From the NCBI RefSeq assembly GCF_028389875.1, contig NC_084665.1, positions 3,224,001 through 3,288,000 of the forward strand: a stretch of DNA of 64,000 bases, written 5' to 3'. Shown one piece after another: positions 13,241 through 52,074 of the stretch. A program made the position numbers and the translations under genes. Each line of letters opens with the position of its first letter. Within the stretch, counting starts at the first letter, position 1. This DNA comes from Rhea pennata (Eukaryota > Chordata > Aves > Rheiformes > Rheidae). The notes below the pieces were generated by a model that had not been told where the DNA came from, searched no databases, and was given only the letters and a program-made list of their open reading frames with translations.

Positions 13241-14008
13241 CTGTGGCCACACGCAAGGAGAAGCGTAGCCCAGCCCTGGCTGGACCCTGGCGGCACAGGC
13301 CGGGGGAGTCGTGCGATTCCCAGGGAATCTGGGATGGATACTCCTTAGTGTTATTAAAAACGAAAAAAAAAAAGATGACTCGAAATGTTGTGTTGGAAGC
13401 TCAACAGAGTGCAGGAAGCACTTGGAAGTGGGTGTCTGCTTGCTGCTGGGGGGGGGGAAAGGGGGTGAAGCTGGCGCTGTTTAACAGCCTCTGCGTGAAG
13501 AAATGCAGAAACAGGGCTGGTTCTGCAAGGCTGATGGGGCAGCTGCAATCCAAGGAGCGCTAGGTGGTTTGCACATCCATGGATGGGCCCTGGGACTTTG
13601 CCAGGACTGGAGCACATGCTCAAGCATGGGGAAACATGCAGGTATGCTACAAGGATGCAGAGACAAAGCTAGCGGGAACTGTGCCTGTCAAAGCCGGCAG
13701 TGAGGAAGGGGGTGAAGTGCTGAGCTGACACATACAATCATAGTCTGGGTCCCTGAACAGCCTGAGGTGATCACCTTCCACTGTATTTTGTCCTTCAAAC
13801 CTCTCCCTGAAGCAGAAAGCAACCTTTTCAAAGTTTAGGATATGGTTCCGCCTGCCCTTTTGCTCTATAGCCTTTTGGGAAGGTTACAAAAACATTTCAG
13901 AAAATACATCCTCATCTGTTTGCCTCCACAGGCACACACTAGCAAGGCTTATGTTTCTGTACAGCTTCCTTAGCAGAGAGAGAATTCTGCACTGGAAACA
14001 AGTGGAGG

Positions 14009-14048
14009 GAAATGGGGCAGAATAAATAGAAATGGGGCAGAATAAATA
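14009..14048. repeat. Perfect 20-bp tandem duplication
   Basis: The 20-base unit GAAATGGGGCAGAATAAATA occurs twice head to tail without mismatch, suggesting a recent slippage event. No coding context. Confidence 0.95.
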
Positions 14049-17000
14049 AAACATTGGTTCCAATTTGGCAAAGGCTGGAGATTTCCATATCCATACCACT
14101 AGGGAACAAGACAGCACTGCACTAGAGAAAGCAGCTGTGGTCGTGCACTGTGTCTCCTGCTGCTGCTGTCACATGTAGAACATCAAATTGATCTACCAGG
14201 GTATCTCCTGTGTTCTTCAAAAGTAAAAAAGTGGAGAAATTATTAAAAAACATGTATTTCTTTCTTCAGATAGTAGTGATCTCAGCTCTCCTGCATCTAT
14301 TTCTTCTCTATCTTGCTATACTTGATGCAACATGGAGATTCAAAATAAATGTAGCATTATGAATTAATTCCAGGAGCAAAGAAAAGACGGTGGACCAAAA
14401 AGGAAAGTGCTGTTGTTAAAATACGGTCCTTGACTATCTCAGCAATTATGGAGAGCTGGCAGAAGGCACAGTCTGGCATGCCATGAAGGGTGTACTCCTA
14501 CCATCTGCACGCACCAAATCCGTTACCTGAACAATGCAAAGCAGCCTGGGGAATGTGCTGCCACAGGTTTTCGTAACAGCTAGTAACCCAGTGTGGTTAT
14601 GCAAAGAGAACGAGTACAGGAAGAACGGGAAAGTCCAGTCAGAGTAAAAGCTGGGAAAGGAAATGAGATTCCTTAGCTCAAGGCATAAATGAAGATTATG
14701 GTAGAGCAAAAGTGGAAACTGTCCCTGTGGGCAAGGATACCTTCTTTAGGGTTTCTGCACATCTGAAATGATCTGGAAGTGTCCTTGCCCATAGCCTGAT
14801 GAACTGCAACAGTGAGAGTCTCCTTCCCACCATGTATTCTCCACAGGCATCTGCACCTGAACAGACTTGCCTTGCCTAGAGATGAGGAAGGTGGAAAGCA
14901 GAGGACAGAAGCTGAGCACCGATCCTAAGTAAAAAGTTATCAAGGTAAACTTGGGAGATGTGTTTGGTTATGGATGAAGCTCTAACAGTTCTCCATGAAA
15001 GACAGAACCAAGAGAAGGAAACATTGAAGGAACCTCAAAGAGCTAGGAGTCAGTCCTGGTAAGAAAACCATTGGGAGGTAAGACTCAGGAGACCACAGCG
15101 GTATTCAGAGCAATCAAAAAAGGCAAAGAGAGCAATCACCTCTGAGGAGGTGCTTGAAAAGGGGGCAAAAGCCAACAAGGGTGCACTGAGGGCAAAGCAG
15201 AGAGAGACTGTGCACCCTGCTGATGAAGGTGGGAAATGCAGAGACCTGCTGGGAAGACAGATACCCACAGCCTTGTATTCCTCAAACTGCTCCTCTCTGA
15301 CAGGACAAGGCAGGAAAACAGATGCTACAAGCAAATAATGACTTTTTTTCCTACATATCAATCACGATAGAAATTCTTTAGCTCAAGTTGGTTAAGCATG
15401 TTTGTGCTTGATGGACAGTGCCAGGCTGTCCCGTGGGTTGAGCGCTCCTTCAGCTCTGCCTTTGCAGCATAGCACCCAGCTCCCATTGCAAGTCCCTGAG
15501 AAACAACCCCCAGCACCATCACCACCTCTGTCATTGGAATCTTAGACACTTCAGGAATTGCTATGCCTCCAGCAGGCACCAACAGATCCTCTCTGGGCAC
15601 TCCCAAAAAGATGTGCTAGGCACAACTGACTTCTACAAACTGAGTTGTAAGGTACCAAAGTCAGATCGTGGTTTAGATTTGTTCAGTTGCCGCCTTGGAA
15701 TACTTCAAAGAGATTTGCTTCAGTTTCTGTAGCCTCATCCAGTCCTTGTATTGGGGGTGAGCTCTTTGCGGAGTGTTTCTGATTCTTCATTGCAAAGACA
15801 TAACACTGACTGTGCTGACAAATGATCCTTGTGAGGAGATGAGAGGAAAACTGCAGTGAGAACATAGCTCTCTCCTGAGCTAGTGTTCCCAAACTATGCT
15901 ACTGTCCATACAAACCCAAACCCAGACTAAACATCCAATAACCCTGAGTCTCTGGTATGGAGTATCTAGGGATCACAGTAGTTCCCCAGGCTGACAGGTA
16001 CAGACAGAAAGCAGTAGCAGATACAGTCAGATACTTCACACTAGCTGGAGAGAGCTAATAAACAGAAAAGTTGTGCACCCAAGCACAGAACAGAGGAGTC
16101 CTCTTTTCCAAACAGTCCCCTTCACAGGAGTCCTTGGGGGAGCTCAATGCAACTGGGGATGTCCTAGCACAATTGACATCCACCTCTCAGAGTTAATAAG
16201 GCTGGCAGAGGAATCAAGACTCACCTGGCTGTCCCCAAGTTTCACTGCGTAGAGGAAACTGTGGAGAGCTAAGACTGAGGTAGCTGTGGAGCCATCCTTC
16301 CACACTGACTTCCTGAAGGCAGCAAAATCAGGGTTACTGAGGGTAAAACTAGCCCTGAAAAAGTTAATCACACAGTGCTCCAGACAGCTCCAGAGGAGTC
16401 ACTTGCTGATATTCTCCTGGCCACTACCTAGTTTCCCTAGTGAACAGTAAATACAGAGGTGGATGAAGACATAGGAGTTACACAAAGTCTCTACATGTGG
16501 TGGTACTCCAGTCTGCTACACAGGGGGATGCCTCTCCAGCAATGCTGGTTCATTTATTCACTCTCCTGATACCCGCTGGGCTGTAGTTCACCGATTTCTG
16601 AGAGCCTTGGGGTGAAATGAGAAATACTTTTTAAATTACAGATGCCAAACTAGATCCTTTCTAACACAGGGGCCAACTCAAACATCGGTCTTTTCTGGAA
16701 CTAGCTTGGAGAGACTGAAGTCTATATTATATTTGACCAGGTTTCCCTGGGTTTGGAGGTAGAGTTGAATGAATATCAATCCTAGACATGCATGAGGTCT
16801 CATCTGATGTTGCATCTCTCAGTATCAAGGGATAAAAGTTGACATATGTCCCACCCGTGCTCTCCTCTTAGCTTTAAGAGCATTTCTTAGACAGGTTTGG
16901 GGGCAAATTCTGTGCTGCTCCACTGTGGCCATCCGCATCAGCAAAGAAGGAGATATGGGTGCTCTGAGGTAGCAAACATTAACATAGACAGGCTAGGAAA

Positions 17001-17510
17001 GGCTGTTATCCAGAAGGGAAGACTAAATACATAGGTTTCCCTAATACCCTCTTCTGAATCAGAGGGGAGGAAACACTGCCCTCCCTGTCCTCCCACAAAG
17101 GGCCACAAGACTCGGTGCCCAAACATTTAAGTATTTATAAGAGAATGCACTAAAAAAAATTTGCATAACTTTCCCATCCTTGGAAGCTAAGGACAGAAAA
17201 GCATTCCCGAACCACAGCTTTGCGTAAGAGCGGTCAAACATTTCACCCTAAGGGCACTGCAATTTGGAGCCTCTTCAGTAGAGCCAAGAGCTCTTTACAG
17301 ACACAACACATACTCCAGTTGTGCTACAGACAAGAGAGCCTGAGCCTGCCATAAACAAAGCCCTTGGAACAATGTTAATTTGAAAAGTATATAACTTGAC
17401 AGAGTTCCTATAAAAATAGCATTATATGACTTGCTGAGAGATTTACACTTTCCAGATGAGAGTTTGGTGCCTGGTGATTTCTCGTTTCCAAATATCCATG
17501 TACTCCATTG

Positions 17511-17695
17511 CTACACTTGGGATTTTCTCCGCTGATTTTCCAGGTGAAAGGGCCAATTAGCTAGAATTAAGCTGAGCACCTCTAAGTCTCTATGCTTAAG
17601 CTCAGCGAGTACCCGGAGGTACTGGTCCGCCAGGATCCTTGTGAAGTCCATGATTCTAATTCCTCGAAGCAAAGCGTTACCTTTGAGACTGGCAC
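17511..17695 (-). pseudogene. Possible decayed family III CoA-transferase exon (SUGCT-like)
   Basis: Reading the minus strand from an AG acceptor (TTGCACATAG|GTGCC, exon start 17,695), the open frame contains LLRGIRIMDFTRILA. This resembles the N-terminal strand-loop of family III (CaiB/BaiF) CoA-transferases such as SUGCT, where L-x-G-[IV]-R-[IV]-[LM]-D-x-T-R-[IV]-L-A-G-P is typical. The next residues read DQYLRVLAEL in place of the expected GPF/GPY and LGDLGAEVIK block, so the match fades, as after small insertions or deletions. The frame stops at 17,511. The acceptor phase (2) fits the donor phase of the GC-rich exon at 19,304-19,427. Family membership rests on one motif read by eye. It could be a pseudogene, a diverged gene or chance. 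Confidence 0.3.
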
Positions 17696-19303
17696 CTATG
17701 TGCAAACCAGTCAACAGACTTGCTCAGGGACATGATCTGCAGTGTTACACAGGAAATAGCTGCCTCTTCGTGGGCACCTTTAGATTACTTGTTTACTATT
17801 CAGTCTGGCTTTGTACACTTTCTTACTTAGAGCCCCCCCCCCCAAAGCACATGTATTGAGCAGCGTGGTCTTCAGTTCTCTGCCTCTGTCTAGAATCAGG
17901 CTTGTTCAGTGAAAATTGCAGCTAGAGCATTTTTTCTTCAGCGATTTTGACTGAAAGTAGCGAGATGCTTAGAGCAAAACAGCAGGTATCTCAATGCACT
18001 GATGTTACTAACAATAATCTATTCAGTTCTGTCATAAAAAGTTACTTCCAGGAATGACATATCATTGCTCCTCTTAATAACCTACAATAATGAACAAACT
18101 TAATGTTTCAGTAACGTGCCATCCGGCTGGCCCCTGATAGGCAATGCACTCTGATTAGGAATCTCCTTCCATTTTCAGGACTTCCTCTGCTGTTCATTGG
18201 GCAGAAAGCAATATCCATCCACATAGAAAGAAGAAGTGAAATGGGATGGAGGGGGAGTTTATTGCTGCCAGGCACCTAAATCCATTCTCCAAAGCAGGGG
18301 AAATATCTCCCAGGGTTTGAGTTCACTGGCTGGGTCCAAATAAGAATTCATTAAAAATAAACTTGAAGCACAGTGATCAAAGGGAAAGTATTCATCCATT
18401 TTGCAGGCTACTTTTTTTTCACTTTTGACTTTTAGAAAAATCACACCGTTAACACTTCGTATATTTTTTTTCTTTTTTTTTGGCATAATTCACAGGTCAC
18501 AGCCGCTCATGTTTGCACAGGCATGTGCATTTGCAAGAAATCAGGTCTGAAGAGAACGAATGAGGATACTGACTTTTTCAGCGTTAGTGAAGGAAGACTG
18601 CAGATAGTCATCTGATTCATGTGCGTAAATCAAGCCTATCAGATGCACAACTGATCATAAATCAGTTATACTGCCTTGCAGAGATGTGTGCAATTAAGAG
18701 GTTCACCTAATACATGTTGGCAGCAGTTTCCATGTCAAAGAAGATGATCAAATGTAGCTGCTTGTTATCTACCTTTCCTGTTTTTAACCAATTTCTCTTT
18801 TAAGGTGTAAGCTCCATTTGAAAGAGGGAGGTAGAGAAGAAAATTAAAGTGGGTCAGAGATACGAGTACCTCATACTGTCAAGACAAGGGGAAGACTGGT
18901 TCCACCACAGACAAGGGCATTGCACTGGACCTCAAGTAAGGCTGGGAAGCAGTTCACTGCCAAGCGCGCTTTCAGAGGAAAAAGCAAGCAATTAGCTGGG
19001 CAGGATCACTCGTGTTGTATCCATAAATCTCATTAAAAATATTAGTGTTAGCTTTTGTTCCTCTTCTATAAAGTTTCTGGTCAAGTAGCAGGAAATCCCA
19101 TTCCCTCCATATCGAAACCCAACTTCTCAGCTGCAAATCTGACACTGCTTTAGGGATACAAACAGCGTTATTCCGAGTTTTCTGGTCTTCCTGCTCAATA
19201 AAATGGTGGCTCTGTGCTCTTACACAGTAACATTTAGGCCCCTTGAGCTGCTTTGTGCAACTGATTATAAAACCAGTAAAGATAAAACTAGCATAGGACT
19301 TAC

Positions 19304-19427
19304 CCCCACTCCGTGGGAACCAGGCACGGGGGCTGAGGGGCCCCGCCCCCAGGCCCTGCGGCCCCGCCCACTCCCGGGCTCTCTGGCGAGAAATCGCCCC
19401 TCCCTTCCGGAATCCCCTTAGCGTCAT
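19304..19427 (-). CDS. Candidate first coding exon with mitochondrial-presequence-like peptide
   Basis: On the minus strand a TATAAAA (19,488-19,494 as TTTTATA on plus) lies about 60 bases before an ATG at 19,427. The frame runs 41 codons plus one base to a strong donor G|GTAAGT (exon end 19,304). The peptide begins MTLRGFRKGGAISRQRAREW and is rich in Arg with no acidic residue before position 19, as expected for a mitochondrial targeting sequence. SUGCT-type enzymes carry such a presequence. Splicing to the acceptor at 17,695 keeps frame. I cannot identify the gene with certainty. Alternatives are a first exon of an unrelated gene or non-coding RNA. Confidence 0.35.
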
Positions 19428-19560
19428 ACAGCCGTCACCGGAGTCCAAGGGGACGTTTCCCCCTTAAGAGAAAGGTGTGACCCGGAGTTTTATAGGCGTG
19501 GCCCTTTTAAGAGCCACCACGTGGCCGGGGTGGGGCTCTCGGTCGAAGCCAGTGGCGGGG
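19428..19560 (-). promoter_or_regulatory. TATA-containing GC-rich promoter for the candidate exon
   Basis: TATAAAA on the minus strand at 19,494-19,488, followed by GC-rich sequence with several GGGCGG/CCCGCCC boxes inside the exon (19,340-19,375), predicts a start near 19,460. Another reading is that this is the distal part of the TSSK4-like 3' flank with no promoter role. Confidence 0.4.
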
Positions 19561-19595
19561 CTGCACCATCGCCCGCGGGGAAGGGAGAGGTTTGG

Positions 19596-19735
19596 ACTGA
19601 ACCACTGCCTGATGCGGGGGGGGGGGGAGGTTGGCCATAGAAAGGAGCTGAACCAATCCGTCGGGGGGCGCAAGGACTGAACCACTGGCTGAGGGGGGAC
19701 GGGCTAAACCATGCTGCGAATGGGGGGGGCTCACT
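19596..19735. repeat. Degenerate G-rich repeats with a CTGAACCA core
   Basis: Four diverged copies share a core like ACTGAACCACTG followed by a G-run (starting near 19,598, 19,646, 19,673 and 19,700). Two spacings are about 27 bases and one about 48. It includes a run of 12 G at 19,616-19,627. Confidence 0.6.
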
Positions 19736-19920
19736 GAAAAGGGAGGGGAATTTTGCATGTTTCAGGTTGGCCCACAATAAACGGGGAGGGCCCCTCTGGC
19801 AGAGCCCCCCCCTTTACAGGGGTGTCCCCAAGGAAAGAGGGAGCCAAGGGAGGGCTCAAGGCTTTTATTAGAGGTCCTCTAAAGCCGGGGGAGCGGGTCC
19901 CCAAAACTGCAGCGGGAGGA
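19736..19920. other. 3' flank / probable 3' UTR of the TSSK4-like gene
   Basis: This GC-rich stretch follows the TAA stop on the minus strand. Reading the minus strand, an AATAAA signal is present about 55 bases after the stop (TTTATT at 19,863-19,868 on plus), which would give a very short 3' UTR, as seen for many testis-expressed genes. Confidence 0.5.
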
Positions 19921-20061
19921 TTATGTCTCAGGGGCCTCTGTGTCAGAGGGCAGGTCCCCCAGGGGGCCAGGGGGCAGGAAGCGAGAGACCCAGGGGGTCT
20001 GCAGGAGCTCCCGGGCTGAGAGGCGCTGTGAGGCCGGGCACAGCAGGCGCAGGATCACATC
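19921..20061 (-). CDS. TSSK4-like exon 4 (residues 265-310, stop TAA)
   Basis: Starts after CCCCAG with [20 protein letters not shown], the usual C-lobe end of TSSK kinases. A Pro/Gly/Glu-rich tail of about 20 residues precedes TAA at 19,921-19,923. Confidence 0.78.
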   Translation of the reverse strand, partial: DVILRLLCPASQRLSARELLQTPWVSRFLPPGPLGDLPSDTEAPET

Positions 20062-22033
20062 CTGGGGGACAGGGCAGTGGGGGAGGGCCTCGGGGCCTCT
20101 CCCGAGGCCTGAGAGGACCCCCGTCACCTGGGGAGCCCCATCAGCTGAGAGACCCCCACGCCCCTGGTGCCCCTAGCTGCCTCCAGGTGTCCCTTGGTTG
20201 TCCTCCAGCTACTGGCTGCCCATGTCCCTCAATATCTTCTAAGTCCACTACTCCTCACAGCCCCTATAGTGCCTTCCATCTCCCCCATGTGCCCCTAGAT
20301 GCCCCCAGCTCCCCTCCCGTGCCTTCCAGATGGCCCTCAACACCACCCCATGCCCCAAGCTCCCTTCAACGCCCTAGAGCTGCCCCCCATTCCCCTGCTG
20401 CCATCTGTCTTCTGCTGCCCCCAACGCCCTCTAATGCCCCTTGGTGCTCCCAGCTGCCCCCCCCAGTCCCACCTTGCAGTCCTGGGGCAGAGGCTGCTGT
20501 GAGGGGAAGATGGGAGGCTGCTGGATCTGCTGCAGGAGGCGCCTCATGTTGGTATCATCAAAGGGCAGGTGGCCCAGGAGCAAGGCATAGAGGATGACTC
20601 CGGCGCTCCAGGTGTCTGCCAGGAAGGGGTCATAGGCCTGAGCCTGCAGGATCCTGGGGCAGGCATAGGCGTAGGACCCGCAGAAGGTCCGGCTCAGCAA
20701 CCCCCTGGTGGGTGCCCCTGCAGATGTGGAAGCTTCCGGTGACTCCTTGTTGGCATCCTCCGGGGCCACCCGCTGGGGGAAGCCGAAGATGGAGATCTTC
20801 ACGTTGTCCTGGCAGTCCAGGAGGAGGTTCTCCAACTTCAGATCCCTAGGAGAAACATGGTGTGAGGATGTCTGCAGGGCAGATGCCAGCGTGGAGCGCA
20901 GATACAGGTGCATCAGGTCACATAGGAGGAATGGGGGCAAATAGAGGCTTTGGAGGTCAGACACAGGGTGTGTGGGAAAAGTAGGGGACACAGATGAGCT
21001 GTGGGACAGATAGGGAAGTTTTGAGGCAGTTGGGATCAGATAGGTGGTGCAGTGGCAGATGGGAGGCTGTGGGGCAGGTAGGGGAACTATGTGGCAAATA
21101 GAGGCTGTGGAGGTCAGGTGTGGACCATGTGGGCTCAGTGGGACAGATATGGGTATTATGAAGTAAATGGAGCTGTGGGAGGCAAGTAAGTGCTATGGGG
21201 CAGATAGTGGTAGAGGAGCAAACTGGCAGTAGGTAGAAGTCAGGGAGTGTGGAGGCACTTGGGGGGCCCAAGGGTCTTCCCCCTTGCCCATGAATGCCTT
21301 GCTGCCTGGGGGGGCTTCCTCCTGGTGCCACAGCAGGGACCCTGTCACCCTGGTGCTCACCCACCGGTGGACGATGGCCCTGCTGTGGAGGTAGGCCAGG
21401 CAGAGGACCAACTGGGAGAACCAGTGGCCTGCCAGGCTCTCAGGGCAGGGTCCCTGGCACTGCACCCGCTGCAGAACGTTCCCTGACGGGGCCAGCTCCA
21501 TGATGACGTAGTGCCGCGCCGTGGTCTCGATGGCCTGGTAGAAGGTGATGAGATGCTTGTGGTGCAGCCCCTTCAATACCTGCAGGCAGGGAGGGGTTAG
21601 CGGGGGACAGGCCTGTCCCAGAGAGCCCTCTCCCCCACCAGATTGCTGCTGCCCCCACAAAATGCTGCATCTCCTGCACCCAGTGCCCCAGCCTCACCCC
21701 TTGCTGCCCCACCAATGCCCACCATGCCCAATAGCACGTTGTGACGCCCCTGAGCCCCCTAACCCACCGGCTCCCTCCAAAGCCTCTCCAATGCCCCCTG
21801 CTCCCTGATGCTCCTCCGTGTCCCCCTGCCTGGATGTGATGGGGCAGGAGCTCTCTGAGATATTCCTCCGGTGCCTTTCTTTTGGAGATGACTTTGATGG
21901 CCACCTGGGCCCGCTGCTGGCAGGCCACCGCCTTGTACACCTTCCCATAGGTGCTGTGGCCCAGCATCTGCTCCAGTTGGTAGCCGAACTGCTCCAGCAC
22001 CACTGGCGTGGCTGGGGCGGCCGCCTCCGCCAT
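19921..22033 (-). CDS. TSSK4-like testis-specific serine kinase, probable pseudokinase (4 exons, 310 aa)
   Basis: Coding exons on the minus strand are 21830-22033, 21365-21579, 20473-20845 and 19921-20061 (933 nt with stop). The protein resembles TSSK4: [24 protein letters not shown], DTWSxGVILY and LPFDDTN are shared, and TSSK4 is also split into several exons while most TSSKs are not. It keeps the ATP-binding Lys47 (VAIK), HRD Asp141, activation-loop Thr193 and alpha-F Asp217. It has lost the alpha-C glutamate (His66 where TSSK4 has LPREI), the DFG aspartate (Ile159-Phe-Gly) and the APE glutamate (Cys-Pro-Arg204). The glycine loop is also weakened (GHSTYG). Intron 1 has a GC donor. The chosen ATG gives a 16-residue leader before the kinase domain; an in-frame ATG at 22,255 would add 74 residues. 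The frame is open throughout, so this is either a pseudokinase or an early-decaying gene. TSSK kinases act in spermatids. Confidence 0.8.
20062..20472. repeat. TSSK4-like intron 3: degenerate C-rich repeat
   Basis: The plus strand reads as loosely repeated C-rich words such as GCCCCCAGCTGCCCC and CCCTTGGTGCTCC. This is typical of expanded minisatellite-like introns in GC-rich bird DNA. No coding content. Confidence 0.6.
20473..20845 (-). CDS. TSSK4-like exon 3 (residues 140-264)
   Basis: Starts after TCCTAG and encodes the catalytic loop (R)DLKLEN, the altered DFG (Ile159 codon at 20,788-20,790), a long activation segment with Thr193 and [10 protein letters not shown], the altered APE (Arg204 codon at 20,653-20,655), the alpha-F Asp217 and LPFDDTN. 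The donor is AAG|GTGGGA. Confidence 0.82.
20930..21235. repeat. TSSK4-like intron 2: degenerate minisatellite
   Basis: Most of intron 2 (20,846-21,364) consists of loosely repeated plus-strand words like TGTGGGGCAGATAG and GAGGCTGTGGAGGTCAG. The copies are too diverged to fix a unit length by eye. Confidence 0.6.
21365..21579 (-). CDS. TSSK4-like exon 2 (residues 69-140)
   Basis: Starts after CTGCAG and encodes [18 protein letters not shown] through [10 protein letters not shown](R). It contains hinge-like [10 protein letters not shown] and the alpha-E helix. The donor CG|GTGGGT splits the HRD arginine codon. Confidence 0.8.
21830..22033 (-). CDS. TSSK4-like exon 1 (residues 1-68)
   Basis: Encodes the leader, the glycine-rich loop GHSTYG and VAIK with Lys47. 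It ends LLPHHIQ, with two histidines where TSSK4 has Arg-Glu. The donor is CAG|GCAGGG, a GC rather than GT donor; no GT is available nearby that keeps the homology. Confidence 0.78.
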
Positions 22034-22920
22034 GTGCGCGGGCGGCGAACCCGGCAGCGGCCACAGCAGGGCCTCAGGGGCTCCCCCGGTGGGGACCGGC
22101 CCCCCTTCTCCTCCCTCAGGCCGCAGCCCCCCGGGCTTCCCCCTGCCGGTGACATCACAGCCGTGGGGATTCCCCCCCGCTGGTGACATCACAGCCATGG
22201 GGGTTCCCCCCTCTGGTGACATCACAACCGTGGGGGTTCCCCCCGCTGGTGACATCACAATCCCCAAGTCTTCCCTGTCGCCCCCTCTCCCCCCCCCCTC
22301 CGCTGCCCTGGGGATGGGGGGGCAGCTGGTTTTAGGGGTGTTCCGAGCCCTGTGGAGGTTCCTCAGGGCAACGGCTCCATTTGAGAAGCTGCAGGGAAGC
22401 GCCTGCAGCAGGAGCCACCGCGAGACCCCGCCACAGAGGGAAAGTGACACTTATCCGCCCGCTATCGAGCAGGTGGATTTCACCCGCTCGCACTGCCCCG
22501 CGCTCGCTGCCCGGGATCAGAGGAACGGCTGAGACCGGCGGACACCTCCGCAGAGCGCCTGCTCAGGCCGGGTCACCCGGAGCTCGCTGCTAGGGGAGCG
22601 CGCCCAGGCGCCGCCGGAGTCGCGGCCGCCCCCGCCCGGCCGCGGGGAAGCGGCAGCCCTGCGGCGGGCGCGATACCCCGCCCCGGCCCCTCCCCCTCGG
22701 GGGGCGGGGCCGCCGCCTCTCGGCGCTCCACCGGCAGCTGGTGGCCAATGAGAAAAAAAACCCATCCGCCGCCCAATGAGCGGCGGCGGCGGAGGTTGTT
22801 GCTGGGCAGACATGCGCGCTGCGCCCAATGGGAGCGGGGCGCTGCGGCCGGGCCCGGGCGCAGGCGGCGGCGGCGGCGGCGGCGGGTGCGGCGCGGGGCG
22901 GCTGGGCCGCGGCGCTCACC
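22034..22920. promoter_or_regulatory. Divergent promoter region of TSSK4-like gene (-) and PPP2R5D (+)
   Basis: 887 bases separate the two start codons, which point away from each other. The kinase-proximal half holds the CRE-like tandem repeats. The PPP2R5D-proximal half is a CpG island that continues to about 23.48 kb. It has three CCAAT boxes in the same orientation (22,745-22,749; 22,773-22,777; 22,825-22,829), a pattern typical of NF-Y-driven TATA-less promoters, and GGC repeats at 22,780-22,793 and 22,864-22,885. The PPP2R5D start is probably between 22,830 and 22,900. Confidence 0.75.
22148..22270. repeat. Four ~33-bp tandem repeats each with a CRE-like TGACATCA
   Basis: Units begin GGTGACATCACA at 22,148, 22,182, 22,215 and 22,248 (spacings 34, 33, 33). 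Each contains TGACATCA, one base from the CRE TGACGTCA. They sit 115-235 bases upstream of the kinase ATG. Read on the minus strand, the upstream copies can also encode an 11-residue repeat (V-M-S-P-x-G-G-T-P-x-x) in the kinase frame, so a coding role cannot be excluded. Confidence 0.85.

Positions 22921-52074
<29,154 letters not shown>

Larger units (their letters stand above)
13241..19303. other. Intergenic region between ABHD12 and the TSSK4-like gene
   Basis: No established gene is recognised. The sequence is of moderate GC content with short unconvincing open frames. It holds a 20-bp tandem duplication at about 14.0 kb and, on the minus strand near 17.6 kb, the exon-like segment described separately. 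Weak look-alikes to further CoA-transferase exons near 17.1, 15.5 and 14.85 kb were judged insufficient. If the candidate gene at 19.4 kb is real, much of this region would be its introns. Confidence 0.5.

Noticed and set aside
13000-13600. Search for a head-to-head GINS1 start
   Set aside because: No GINS1-like N-terminus was found in any frame.
15358-15606. Minus-strand frame with faint similarity to a later CoA-transferase segment
   Set aside because: The alignment needs gaps. A second look-alike (SGYGQ near 14.85 kb) would come from an earlier part of the protein, so the order is inconsistent.
16938-17241. Minus-strand frames with a PFVGG-like word
   Set aside because: One short match in overlapping frames is within chance expectation.
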